50,752 nucleotides of DNA, taken from assembly GCF_030486595.1 (NCBI RefSeq), contig NZ_JAUJZH010000041.1, positions 1 to 50,752 of the forward strand. The letters run 5' to 3'. Position 1 is the stretch's first letter. Every line of letters starts with the position of its first letter. A program made the translations under genes and the position numbers. The notes beneath the pieces were generated by a model, which saw only the letters and a list, made by a program, of their open reading frames with translations, was not told the DNA's origin and did no database searches. This stretch comes from Variovorax ginsengisoli. Its GTDB lineage: Bacteria > Pseudomonadota > Gammaproteobacteria > Burkholderiales > Burkholderiaceae_C. Positions 28,412 to 38,894 of this stretch are shown piece by piece.

Positions 28412-28428
28412 TGTATCAAAGCGGGACA
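28412..28428. promoter_or_regulatory. candidate activator site (UAS) upstream of pedF
   Basis: Dyad TGTATC-AAAGC-GGGACA, same pattern as at pqqA, 105 bp upstream of the pedF -24 box and 69 bp before the activator's own ATG. The half sites are TGTATC and, on the other strand, TGTCCC. Confidence 0.5.
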
Positions 28429-28496
28429 CATTGGCCGCTGACACAATGTTTTTCGAACGAGACAAGCTGCTCGCATAGAAGCAGAGGAGACAGACA

Positions 28497-30623
<2,127 letters not shown>

Positions 30624-30680
30624 AGCGCGCCGGCGCACATCGACCCTAGGGGATTTCCCTGTACCGCCGTCGCACGGCGC

Positions 30681-30697
30681 TGTACCAGCCTGGAACA
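30681..30697. promoter_or_regulatory. candidate activator site (UAS) upstream of pqqA
   Basis: Dyad TGTACC-AGCCT-GGAACA, ~115 bp upstream of the pqqA sigma54 promoter. A weaker copy (TGTACC-GCCGT-CGCACG) starts 21 bp earlier at 30660, two helical turns away, as usual for tandem activator sites. Confidence 0.5.
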
Positions 30698-30812
30698 CCA
30701 TTCGTCGGCGCCTGCCATCGGCGGCCTGCCGAGGCCCCAATCACGCCCTCCGAAGCCTTCGGCATCAGGGCAATCCCGAGTCTTTTCGCGCGCGTTGCGC
30801 CATTCCGCCGCG

Positions 30813-30826
30813 GGCACGCGATTTGC
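30813..30826 (+). promoter_or_regulatory. sigma54 promoter for pqqA operon
   Basis: GGGCACGCGATTTGC: GG-N10-GC with intact GGCACG and TTGC. Predicted start ~30838, 51 nt before the pqqA ATG. Confidence 0.65.
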
Positions 30827-30888
30827 GGAACAGCAGAGGCACCACAAGGCAATTCCGCCTGGGCCTGTTCCGCAACGAAGGAGACTCC

Positions 30889-30963
30889 ATGCAATGGTCG
30901 CAACCCGCGTTTGAAGACATGCGCTTCGGCTTCGAGATCACGATGTACATCTCGCACCGCTGA
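30889..30963 (+). CDS. pqqA: PQQ precursor peptide PqqA
   Basis: 24 residues (MQWSQPAFEDMRFGFEITMY plus ISHR), the classic length. Glu16 and Tyr20, which PqqE cross-links and which become the PQQ skeleton, are both present in the E-x3-Y spacing. Ribosome site AAGGAG just upstream. A 72-bp gap separates it from pqqB, the usual place for the processing that makes pqqA more abundant. It is too short for ordinary gene finders. Confidence 0.96.
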   Translation: MQWSQPAFEDMRFGFEITMYISHR

Positions 30964-31035
30964 GCTGTTCAAGCCGGCGGCGGTACGGCCTCCGGCCGCC
31001 CTGCCGCCGGCCCGAATCTTCTCTCTCCCTTCATC

Positions 31036-31968
31036 ATGAAAATACTCGTGCTCGGATCCGGCGCCGGCGGCGGATTTCCGCAATGGAACTGCAACTGCCG
31101 GCAATGCGCCGGCCAGCGCCTTGGCGGACTCACCGCCCATGCGCGCACCCAGAGCTCGATCGCCGTGTCGAGCGACGGCGAATCGTGGGTGCTGCTCAAT
31201 GCCTCGCCCGACATCGGCCAGCAGTTGCGCAGCCATCCGCAACTGCATCCGCGCCAGGGCCTTCGCAACACGCCGATCAAGGCGGTGGTGTTGATGGATG
31301 CGCAGATCGACCATGTCACCGGCCTGCTCGGCATGCGCGAAGGCCCGTGCATCGACATCTATGCGACGCCCTGCGTCTTCGAGGACCTGACCACCGTCTT
31401 CCCGGTGCTCAGCGTGCTCGAACACTATTGCGGCACCCGCTGGCACATGCTGCCGGTGGCCGGCACCGAGACCAGCGCCGCCTTCACGGTCGACGGGTTT
31501 GCGTCGCTGCGCTTTACCGCGGTGGCCATTCCGGGCAAGGCCCCACCCTACTCGCCACACCGCCGCGAGCAAACGGTCGGAGACAACATCGCGCTGCTGA
31601 TCGAAGACCTCGATGAGGGCGCGCGCCTGTTCTATTCGCCGGGCCTGGCGGAGGTCGGCGCGCACGAACTGGAGTGGATGCATGGGGCCGACTGCCTGCT
31701 CGTCGACGGCACCTTCTGGGTCGAGGACGAGATGCAGCACGCCGGCCTCAGCAGCAAGACGGCCAGCGAGATGGGCCATCTGCCGCAGATCGGCAACGAC
31801 GCGCGCATCGGCATGGTCGATGTGATGCTGGCCACCGCCGCGCGGCGCAAGGTGCTCATTCACATCAACAACAGCAATCCGATCCTGGACGAGGCGAGCG
31901 TGCAGCGCCGCATGCTCGACAGCCATGGCATCGAAGTGGCCTACGACGGCATGGAGATCACGCTATGA
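31036..31968 (+). CDS. pqqB: PQQ biosynthesis protein PqqB
   Basis: 310 residues. Metallo-beta-lactamase-like fold with the PqqB N-terminus MKILVLGSGAGGGFPQWNCN and CRQCAG; VLMDAQIDHVTGLLGMRE, DCLLVDGTFWVEDEM, HIGMVD-type and VLIHINNSNPIL motifs are typical. PqqB is an iron-dependent hydroxylase acting on the Glu-Tyr intermediate. The stop overlaps the pqqC start (ATGA). Confidence 0.96.
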   Translation: MKILVLGSGAGGGFPQWNCNCRQCAGQRLGGLTAHARTQSSIAVSSDGESWVLLNASPDIGQQLRSHPQLHPRQGLRNTPIKAVVLMDAQIDHVTGLLGMREGPCIDIYATPCVFEDLTTVFPVLSVLEHYCGTRWHMLPVAGTETSAAFTVDGFASLRFTAVAIPGKAPPYSPHRREQTVGDNIALLIEDLDEGARLFYSPGLAEVGAHELEWMHGADCLLVDGTFWVEDEMQHAGLSSKTASEMGHLPQIGNDARIGMVDVMLATAARRKVLIHINNSNPILDEASVQRRMLDSHGIEVAYDGMEITL

Positions 31969-32744
31969 CGGCAACCCTGGCGACCCGCCTGAACCCGCGC
32001 GAGGCGGCACGAAACGAATTACAGCGCCTGTGGGCCTTCGACGAGTTCGAGGCCCGCCTGCGCGCCTGCGAGTCGGGCTACCACATCCACCATCGCTTCA
32101 ACCAGCGGCTCAATCGCGGCGAACTGCAGCCCTTCCAGGTGCGCGCCTGGGTGGCCAACCGCTTCTACTACCAGGTCAACATTCCGCGCAAGGACGCGGC
32201 GGTGATGGCCAACTGCGACGACCGGGCCGAGCGTCGCCGCTGGATCCTGCGCATGCTCGACCACGACGGCCGCGGCGACTACACGGGCGATGACGCCGGC
32301 GGCATCGAGGCCTGGGTTCGCCTCGGCGAGGCCGTGGGCCTGGACCCGACCGACCTCTGGTCGCATCGCCACGTGCAGCCGGCGGTGCGCTTTGCAGTCG
32401 ACGCCTATGTCAACTTTGCGCGGCAGCGCCCGTGGGAGGAAGCCGCCATCTCGTCGCTGACCGAGATGTTCGCGCCGAAGATCCATGCCGACCGCCTGGC
32501 CGGCTGGCCTGCGCTGTACCCGTGGATCGACGACAAGGGCCTGGCCTACTTCCGCAGCCGCATCCCGCTCGCCACGCGCGATGTCGAACACGGACTCGAC
32601 ATCGCGCGGCGCTGGTGCACCACGCGCGCGCGCCAGGAGCGCGCGCTGGCCATCCTGCACTTCAAGCTCGACATCCTCTGGTCGATGCTCGACGCCATCG
32701 AGCGCGCTTTTCCCGACGACATGCCCGAGGCCCAACGACCATGA
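31965..32744 (+). CDS. pqqC: pyrroloquinoline-quinone synthase PqqC
   Basis: 259 residues from ATG 31965 (overlap ATGA with pqqB). A cofactor-free oxidase performing the final eight-electron ring closure. Signatures: SGYHIHHRFNQRLNRGEL, WVANRFYYQVNIPRKDAAV, TEMFAPKIHADRLAGWPALY and LHFKLDILWSMLDAI. It overlaps pqqD by 4 bp (ATGA). Confidence 0.96.
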   Translation: MTATLATRLNPREAARNELQRLWAFDEFEARLRACESGYHIHHRFNQRLNRGELQPFQVRAWVANRFYYQVNIPRKDAAVMANCDDRAERRRWILRMLDHDGRGDYTGDDAGGIEAWVRLGEAVGLDPTDLWSHRHVQPAVRFAVDAYVNFARQRPWEEAAISSLTEMFAPKIHADRLAGWPALYPWIDDKGLAYFRSRIPLATRDVEHGLDIARRWCTTRARQERALAILHFKLDILWSMLDAIERAFPDDMPEAQRP

Positions 32745-33016
32745 TCACGCCCGACGCCCACCCCCGCATGTCGGCGCTGTACCGGATGCAGTTCGAGCCG
32801 ACGCAGGACAGCTGGGTCCTGCTCTATCCCGAGGGGATGGTGCGCCTCAACGCCCCGGCCGCCGAGATCCTGCAGCGTTGCGACGGTCGGCGCAGCGTGG
32901 ACGAGATCGTCACCGAGCTCGAGATCGCCTTCGCGCCAACACCGCTGCGCGACGACGTGGTCGACTTCCTGAGCCAGGCGCTGCAACGCGGCTGGCTGCA
33001 GGAGGCGCGACCGTGA
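32741..33016 (+). CDS. pqqD: PQQ peptide chaperone PqqD
   Basis: 91 residues from ATG 32741. It binds PqqA and presents it to PqqE. Typical sequence: YRMQFEPTQDSWVLLYPEGM, LNAPAAEILQRCDGRRSVDEIV and a winged-helix fold. Translationally coupled on both sides (ATGA with pqqC, GTGA with pqqE). Confidence 0.96.
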   Translation: MITPDAHPRMSALYRMQFEPTQDSWVLLYPEGMVRLNAPAAEILQRCDGRRSVDEIVTELEIAFAPTPLRDDVVDFLSQALQRGWLQEARP

Positions 33017-34200
33017 CATCCCCGGGCCACGGCACGGTACGGCCGCCGCTCTGGCTGCTGGCGGAGCTGACCTATCGCTGCCCGCTGCACTGCGCGTTCT
33101 GCTCGAACCCGGTCGACTATGCGCGTCACGATGAAGAACTCGACACCGCGAGCTGGCGGCGCGTGCTGGCCGAAGCACGCGCACTCGGCGCCGTGCAACT
33201 CGGCTTCTCGGGCGGCGAGCCGCTGCTGCGCGACGACCTCGAGGAACTCGTGGCGCACGCCCGCGGGCTCGGCTTCTACACCAACCTCATCACGTCCGGC
33301 GTGGGACTCACCAGCGCGCGCGCCAGGGCCCTGAAGGCGGCCGGTCTCGACCACATCCAGCTCTCGTTCCAGGACTCGACGCGCGAGCTCAACGACTTCC
33401 TCAGCTCCACGAGAACCTTCGAACTGAAATCGAAAGTAGCCGGCATCATCAAGGCCGAGGGCTATCCGATGGTGCTGAACTGCGTGATGCACCGCTTCAA
33501 CCTGCAGCATGTCGGCCGCATCATCGAGATGGCCGAGCGCATGGGCGCGGACTTCCTCGAACTGGCCAACACCCAGTACTACGGCTGGGCCTGGCTCAAC
33601 CGCGCCGCGCTGATGCCGACGGCGGAAGAACTGCGCGATGCGGAGGCCATCGTCCAGACGCACCGCGCAAGGCTGGCCAGCCGGATGAAGGTCATCTGGG
33701 TCTCGCCCGACTATGCGGACGCCAAGCCCAAGCCCTGCATGGCCGGCTGGGGAACGGTGTTCATGGTCGTCGCGCCGGATGGTGTTGCGATGCCATGCCA
33801 CAGCGCCCGCATGCTGCCCGGTCCGGCGCTGCCGAATCTGCAAGCCATGTCCGTGCGCGAAGCCTGGCACGACAGCGAAGCCTTCAACCGCTACCGCGGC
33901 CAGGCCTGGATGGACCCGACCTGCAGCGGCTGCGATGAACGGGATCATGACTTCGGCGGCTGCCGCTGCCAGGCCTTTCTGGTCACGGGCGACGCGGCGG
34001 CGACCGACCCCGTATGCCCGAAGAGCGCGCATCGCGGCCGCATCGACGACATGCTCGACGCGGCCGCCGCGGCGCGCGCCGACGGCGCGTCCACGCACAC
34101 GCTGCGCTTCGTGCCGGGGGCAAGGCGCGGCGCGGGCCTGGTGTTCCGCAGCGACGAGAACTCACTTGCCTGCAGCGCCGCGGGGGCCCTCGCATGCTGA
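33013..34200 (+). CDS. pqqE: radical-SAM PqqA peptide cyclase PqqE
   Basis: 395 residues from GTG 33013, which overlaps the pqqD stop. A radical SAM enzyme forming the C-C bond between Glu16 and Tyr20 of PqqA. The SAM [4Fe-4S] motif CPLHCAFC lies near residues 23-30; LGFSGGEPLLRDDL follows. The C-terminal SPASM Cys include CMAGWG, CHSARMLPG, CSGCDERD, GGCRCQAF and CPKSAH. The tail beyond ~365 is longer than average. The stop overlaps the next ATG (34194). Confidence 0.96.
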   Translation: MTSPGHGTVRPPLWLLAELTYRCPLHCAFCSNPVDYARHDEELDTASWRRVLAEARALGAVQLGFSGGEPLLRDDLEELVAHARGLGFYTNLITSGVGLTSARARALKAAGLDHIQLSFQDSTRELNDFLSSTRTFELKSKVAGIIKAEGYPMVLNCVMHRFNLQHVGRIIEMAERMGADFLELANTQYYGWAWLNRAALMPTAEELRDAEAIVQTHRARLASRMKVIWVSPDYADAKPKPCMAGWGTVFMVVAPDGVAMPCHSARMLPGPALPNLQAMSVREAWHDSEAFNRYRGQAWMDPTCSGCDERDHDFGGCRCQAFLVTGDAAATDPVCPKSAHRGRIDDMLDAAAAARADGASTHTLRFVPGARRGAGLVFRSDENSLACSAAGALAC

Positions 34201-34907
34201 AGATCCACGGCCTCACGCAACGCTACGGGACGCGCATCGCGCTCGATGCGCTGAGCCTGTCGATCGCACGCGGCGGCTTCGTCGTGCTTCTGGGGCCCAA
34301 TGGGGCGGGCAAGTCGACGCTGTTCCAGGTGCTGACCGGCTTGTTCGCGGCCGACGAGGGTGATGTCAAAGTGGCCGGCCTGTCGATGCGCACCGACGCC
34401 CGCCGCGCGCTGGCGCACATCGGCGTCGTGTTCCAGCAGCAGTCGCTGGACCTCGACCTGAGCATTGCACGCAACCTGCAATTCCATGCCGAGCTGCAAG
34501 GCCTGCCGTCGCATGTGTCGCGCGAGCGCATTGCCTTCGAGGCGGCGCGCTTCGGACTCATGGCGGACATGCAGCGCAGCGTGCGGGAACTGTCGGGCGG
34601 CAACCGGCGCAAGGTCGAGCTGGTGCGCGCCCTGCTGCACCGGCCCGATCTGCTGCTGATGGACGAAGCCACGGTCGGACTCGACCCCCGATCGCGCCGC
34701 GAACTGTTGGACGGCTTGCAGGACGAGGTTCGCCAACGCGGCGTGACCGTGCTGTGGGCGACGCATCGGGTGTCGGAAGCCGAGCATGCCGACCGCGTGC
34801 TGGTCCTGCACCGCGGCCGCCTGCTCGCCAATGGCAGCCCCGCCGAAGTCAAGGCCGCCCTGGGCGGCGCGACGCTGGAGGCGGCGTTCCTGAACGCCAC
34901 GCGATAG
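34194..34907 (+). CDS. PQQ-locus ABC transporter ATP-binding protein
   Basis: 237 residues from ATG 34194, overlapping pqqE. Walker A GPNGAGKS, Q-loop VVFQQQSLD, signature LSGGNRRK, Walker B LLLMDEATVGLD, switch His in WATHRVSE. It resembles the ATPase of the conserved ABC system found in PQQ-dependent alcohol catabolism clusters (PedA-like). The permease partner is at 37081. The NodI/CcmA-like form suggests an exporter or lipid-type system rather than an importer. Confidence 0.9.
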   Translation: MLKIHGLTQRYGTRIALDALSLSIARGGFVVLLGPNGAGKSTLFQVLTGLFAADEGDVKVAGLSMRTDARRALAHIGVVFQQQSLDLDLSIARNLQFHAELQGLPSHVSRERIAFEAARFGLMADMQRSVRELSGGNRRKVELVRALLHRPDLLLMDEATVGLDPRSRRELLDGLQDEVRQRGVTVLWATHRVSEAEHADRVLVLHRGRLLANGSPAEVKAALGGATLEAAFLNATR

Positions 34908-34932
34908 CCCTCCCCCTCGGAGACAAGACAGC

Positions 34933-35910
34933 ATGATCAAGTACATCCTCGCCCTGCTGGCGCTCGCTGCCGCGCTCGTCGCACTGCCTGCGGCAGCCAG
35001 AGACAGCCAGCTCGCCTTCGTCTCCAGCGAGAAGGACCACGCGATCACCCTGGTGGACCTGAAGACGCTGGCCGTCGTCGGCGTCATCCCGACCTGCAAG
35101 CGTCCGCGCCACATGCAAAGGCTGAACGGCGACACGCAGCTGATGGTGGCCTGCAGCGACTCGGGCCGCGCCGACATCATCGACCTGGCGACGCGCAAGT
35201 CGGTCGCGAGCGCGCCGCTCGGCGACGATCCGGAGGTGTTCGACCTCTCGGCCGACGGCAGGACCGCCTATGTGTCGGCCGAGGACGACGGCACGCTCAA
35301 CGTGTTCGACCTCACGACGAAGAAGCTGGTCAAGGGCGTGCCCGTCGGCAAGGAACCCGAAGGTGTCAAGGTGTCGCCAGACGGCAAGCGCGTGTACGTG
35401 AGCTCGGAGGTCGCGAACATGGTGCATGTCATCGACGCCGGCACGCTCAAGGTGATCAAGAACATCCCGGTCGGCCAACGCCCGCGCCGCTTCGCCTTTT
35501 CGGCCGACGGCAGCGAGCTGTGGGTGACCAACGAGCTGGGCAGCAGCGTGAGCGTGATCTCGACCGGCGAGCTCAGGGTGCTGGCCACCCTCCCCTTCGC
35601 GGTCAAGGGCATGCGGCCGGACGACATCACGCCGGTCGGCATCGCCTTGTCGCGCGATGGCAAGACGATGTACGTCGGGCTGGGCCGTGCCAACCAGGTG
35701 GCCTTCGTCGACGTGGCGTCGCGCACGACGAGGGCCCTGGCGCTGGTGGGCAAGCGAGCCTGGGGCGTGGCGGTCAATCGCGATGGTTCAAGGCTCTTCG
35801 TGGTCAACGGCATGTCGGATGACATGACGGTGGTCGATGCCGCCACCGCGAAGCCGATCAAGACCATCGCCGTCGGGCGCGTGCCGCACACGGTGGTCGT
35901 CGATGACTGA
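34933..35910 (+). CDS. PQQ-locus periplasmic beta-propeller protein
   Basis: 325 residues with a signal peptide (IKYILALLALAAALVALPAAA). About seven YVTN-type repeats, each with a (V/I)-x-S-D-G-x-x-x-Y-V core (LSADGRTAYVSAEDDG, VSPDGKRVYVSSE, FSADGSELWVTNE, LSRDGKTMYVG, VNRDGSRLFVVN). Proteins of this family sit in the ABC system of PQQ-dependent catabolism clusters; the molecular role is not settled. It overlaps the next gene by 8 bp. Confidence 0.88.
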   Translation: MIKYILALLALAAALVALPAAARDSQLAFVSSEKDHAITLVDLKTLAVVGVIPTCKRPRHMQRLNGDTQLMVACSDSGRADIIDLATRKSVASAPLGDDPEVFDLSADGRTAYVSAEDDGTLNVFDLTTKKLVKGVPVGKEPEGVKVSPDGKRVYVSSEVANMVHVIDAGTLKVIKNIPVGQRPRRFAFSADGSELWVTNELGSSVSVISTGELRVLATLPFAVKGMRPDDITPVGIALSRDGKTMYVGLGRANQVAFVDVASRTTRALALVGKRAWGVAVNRDGSRLFVVNGMSDDMTVVDAATAKPIKTIAVGRVPHTVVVDD

Positions 35911-37084
35911 GTTCGCCCGGCTCGCGATCGCGGCACTGGCGCTGGCCGGCGCCTCGGCCTGTGCCGCAACCTTGACGCTCGGCATCGTGCAGCGCGCCGA
36001 CGACGATCGCCTGGAGCCGGCGCGCGTCGCGCTCGCCTACCCGGGCCAGCCCGGCGGGCGCGCACGCGACGGCGTCGACCTAGCCGTCCAGGAGCGCCAG
36101 TTCGAGCTGGAGACAGCGGGCTTGCAGGTGGCCGTCGTCGTGCGCGCGGCCAGTTCGGCGGACGACGCCGCCATGCAATTGCGCCAGTTCGAAGCGACCG
36201 GCACGGCGGCTGCCCTGCTCGACCTTCCTGCCGCATGGATCGCCGGTGCGTCGGCCGCGACCGCCGTGCCCCTGCTCAATGTCGGCGACAGCGCCGATGC
36301 GTCGCGCCAGCAAAACTGTCGCGCCAACCTGTTCCACACGCTGCCGAGCGAGCGCATGCGCGCGGATGCCCTGGCGCAGGCCTTGCTCGCCCGCAAATGG
36401 ATGCATGTGCTCCTGATCTCCGGCCCGCGACCCGAAGATGCCAGCCGCCTTGTCCTGGCGCAGGCCGCGCTGAAGCGCTACGGCCTGAAGCAGGTGGCGA
36501 ACAGGAACTTCACGCTCTCCGCCGACCCGCGCGAGCGCGAGTCGGCCAACCCCTTGCTGCTGACCGGCACCGCGGCTGTGGGCGGCGACTATGACGTCGC
36601 CTGGGTGGTCGACAGCGATGGCGAGTTCGCGCGCACATTGCCCTGGCGCATCGCACTGCCGCGCCCCGTGGTCGGAGATGCCGGCATGACTGCGCTCGCC
36701 TGGGCGCCGCATTTCGAGCGCTATGGCGCGCCGCAGCTCGCGCGCCGCTTCGCCCGCATGACGCAACGCCCGATGACCAGCCACGACTGGGCGGCCTACA
36801 TCGCCACCAAGGCCCTGTTGAATGCCGCGCTGGAACAGCCCGCGGCACCCACGGCCGCGAGGCTGAAGGCTTCGCTCAACCAGCCTGGCTTCACGCTCGA
36901 CGGCTTCAAGGGCGTTCGTCTGAGCTTCCGTGCCTGGGACCACCAGTTGCGCCAGCCGATGCTGCTGAGCGACGGCGTCGCCTTGATCGGCACCGCACCG
37001 GTCGACGGCGTCATGCACGCGAAGAACGTGCTCGACACGCTCGGCACCGACGCACCGGAATCGCCTTGCAAGGGCGCGCCATGA
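35903..37084 (+). CDS. PQQ-locus ABC transporter substrate-binding-type protein
   Basis: 393 residues from ATG 35903 (overlapping the propeller stop). Signal peptide ARLAIAALALAGASACA. A type-1 periplasmic binding fold: PLLNVGDSADASRQQNCRANLFHTLPSERMRADALAQ, KWMHVLLISGPRPEDA and YIATKALLNAALEQ, as in Leu/Ile/Val-binding proteins. It belongs to the binding component usual in PQQ alcohol clusters. Pairing a type-1 binding protein with an ABC-2 permease is atypical. Overlaps the permease start (ATGA). Confidence 0.88.
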   Translation: MTEFARLAIAALALAGASACAATLTLGIVQRADDDRLEPARVALAYPGQPGGRARDGVDLAVQERQFELETAGLQVAVVVRAASSADDAAMQLRQFEATGTAAALLDLPAAWIAGASAATAVPLLNVGDSADASRQQNCRANLFHTLPSERMRADALAQALLARKWMHVLLISGPRPEDASRLVLAQAALKRYGLKQVANRNFTLSADPRERESANPLLLTGTAAVGGDYDVAWVVDSDGEFARTLPWRIALPRPVVGDAGMTALAWAPHFERYGAPQLARRFARMTQRPMTSHDWAAYIATKALLNAALEQPAAPTAARLKASLNQPGFTLDGFKGVRLSFRAWDHQLRQPMLLSDGVALIGTAPVDGVMHAKNVLDTLGTDAPESPCKGAP

Positions 37085-37920
37085 CGCGCGCCGGGCGCCA
37101 CGGCGACATCGGCCATGCGATCCAGGCGCTGCGTGCCATCGTCACGCGCGAGCTGCTCAAGTTCTGGCAGCAGAAGGCTCGCCTCGTCTCGGCGCTGGTG
37201 CGGCCGGTGCTGTGGCTCGCGGTGTTCGCGGCCGGGTTTCGCAATGTGTTCGGCGTGGCGATCATCGAGCCCTACGACACCTATATCCCCTACGACGTCT
37301 ACATCGCCCCGGGGCTGATCGGCATGGTGCTGCTGTTCAACGGCATGCAGTCATCGCTGGCCATGGTGTACGACCGCGAGATGGGCCTGATGCGGCTGCT
37401 GCTGACTGCGCCGCTGCCGCGCTGGTGGCTTCTGCTGTCGAAGATGTTCGCCACCGCGCTGCTCAGCCTGGTGCAGGTGCTGGCCTTCGTCGCGGTGGCC
37501 GCGATGCTCGGCACCACGCTGCCGATGGCGCCGCTCGCGTTGCTGCATGCCCTGTTCGCCACGCTCGCCTCGGCGCTGATGCTGGCTTCGCTCGGCCTGC
37601 TGCTCTCCGTCTACGTCAGGCAGCTGGAGAACTTCGCCGGCACGATGAACTTCGTGATCTTTCCGATGTACTTCCTCTCCACCGCGCTCTACCCGCTGTG
37701 GAAGCTCGAGGAGTCGGGCGCGACCTGGGTGTATCGGGTGGCGCAGTTCAATCCGTTCACCCATGCGGTCGAGTGGATCCGCTTTGCGCTCTACGACAAG
37801 GACCCGGGCAGCGCGCCGATGGTCGTGCTGGGCACGCTGCTCGTGTGCTTCATGCTGGCCTGCCGGGGCTACGACCCGCAGCGCGGCTTCGGCGGGCTGA
37901 CGCAGCGGGGCGCCGCATGA
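37081..37920 (+). CDS. pedC: PQQ-locus ABC-2 type permease (PedC-like)
   Basis: 279 residues from ATG 37081. Six hydrophobic segments (VLWLAVFAAGFRNVF, IGMVLLFNGMQSSLAMVYD, LLSLVQVLAFVAVAAMLG, ALLHALFATLASALMLASLGLLL, FVIFPMYFLSTALYPLW, VVLGTLLVCFMLACRGY) and the ABC-2 motif VYDREMGLMRLLLTAPLPR. Inner-membrane subunit of the ABC system with the ATPase at 34194. Substrate unknown. Overlaps the next gene (ATGA). Confidence 0.92.
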   Translation: MTRAGRHGDIGHAIQALRAIVTRELLKFWQQKARLVSALVRPVLWLAVFAAGFRNVFGVAIIEPYDTYIPYDVYIAPGLIGMVLLFNGMQSSLAMVYDREMGLMRLLLTAPLPRWWLLLSKMFATALLSLVQVLAFVAVAAMLGTTLPMAPLALLHALFATLASALMLASLGLLLSVYVRQLENFAGTMNFVIFPMYFLSTALYPLWKLEESGATWVYRVAQFNPFTHAVEWIRFALYDKDPGSAPMVVLGTLLVCFMLACRGYDPQRGFGGLTQRGAA

Positions 37921-38894
37921 CGACACGGCGCAGCCTGCTGCGCCTCGGCGCATCGTTGGCAGCAGTCACTGCCTCTGCGTGGGTTCGTACGCAGCCGGCT
38001 GACGTCGCGTTCCCGCAGCGCCCCGTGTTCCTGTGGGTGCCATGGTCCGCCGGCGGCGGCACGGACCTCAGCTTGCGCGTGCTGGCCGAACTGGCGGGTC
38101 GCCGACTGGGCCAGCCCATCGTCATCGAGAACCGCGGGGGTGCCGGCGGCACGCTCGCGATGCCGATCCTGCAGCAGTCCCTGCCCGACGGCTACACGCT
38201 GGCGCAGATGCCGCAGCCGGTATTTCGCGCGCCCTGGACGCAGAAGGTGGCCTGGGATCCGATCCGCGACACCACGCCGATCATCCAGGTGAGCGGCGTG
38301 ACCTTCGGCCTGCTTGTTCCCGCCGCCAGCCCGCTGCGCAGCGTGGCCGACCTGCTGGCCCATGCCGCGGCGGACCCGGGCCGGCTGACCATTGCGACCA
38401 ACGGCGTCGGCACCACGCCCCATGTCGTGCTCGACGCGCTGTTCGCGGCACGCGGGCTGAGCTTCATTCACGTGCCGTACAAGGGCGCGGCCGAGCAGTT
38501 GATCGCGCTCTCGTCCGGCCAGGTCATGGCCGGCGTCAACGCCAACGGCTTCGCGCCTTTCGTCGACTCGGGCCGCCTGCGCCTGCTGGCGACCTTCGGC
38601 GCGGCCCGCTCCCGGCGCTGGCCCGATGTGCCGACCATGAGCGAACTGGGCCACGGCATCGTCGCGATGTCGCCCTATGGCCTGGCCGGGCCGCGTGGCA
38701 TGCCCGACCCCATCGTGCGGCGGCTGCACGACGCCTTCAAGAGCGCGCTGTTCGACCCGCGGCACATCGCCGAACTGGCCAAGTACGACCAGGAGGTCGT
38801 CTACCTCGACAGCGCCGACTACGGCCTCAGCATGCGCGAGGCCTATGCCGCCGAGAAACGCACCGTGGAGCGCCTGGGTCTCGGCCCGGCGTGA
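37917..38894 (+). CDS. Bug-family substrate-binding protein embedded in the pqq operon
   Basis: 325 residues from ATG 37917, translationally coupled to the permease. Signal peptide (RRSLLRLGASLAAVTASAWV) with paired Arg, then Bug hallmarks: LWVPWSAGGGTDLSLRVLAELAGRRLGQPIVIENRGGAGGTLA, LPDGYTL, FIHVPYKGAAEQLIALSSGQVMAG. Bug proteins bind carboxylates but are rarely part of pqq operons. It could capture an acid product or serve as sensor. No TctAB. Confidence 0.88.
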   Translation: MTTRRSLLRLGASLAAVTASAWVRTQPADVAFPQRPVFLWVPWSAGGGTDLSLRVLAELAGRRLGQPIVIENRGGAGGTLAMPILQQSLPDGYTLAQMPQPVFRAPWTQKVAWDPIRDTTPIIQVSGVTFGLLVPAASPLRSVADLLAHAAADPGRLTIATNGVGTTPHVVLDALFAARGLSFIHVPYKGAAEQLIALSSGQVMAGVNANGFAPFVDSGRLRLLATFGAARSRRWPDVPTMSELGHGIVAMSPYGLAGPRGMPDPIVRRLHDAFKSALFDPRHIAELAKYDQEVVYLDSADYGLSMREAYAAEKRTVERLGLGPA

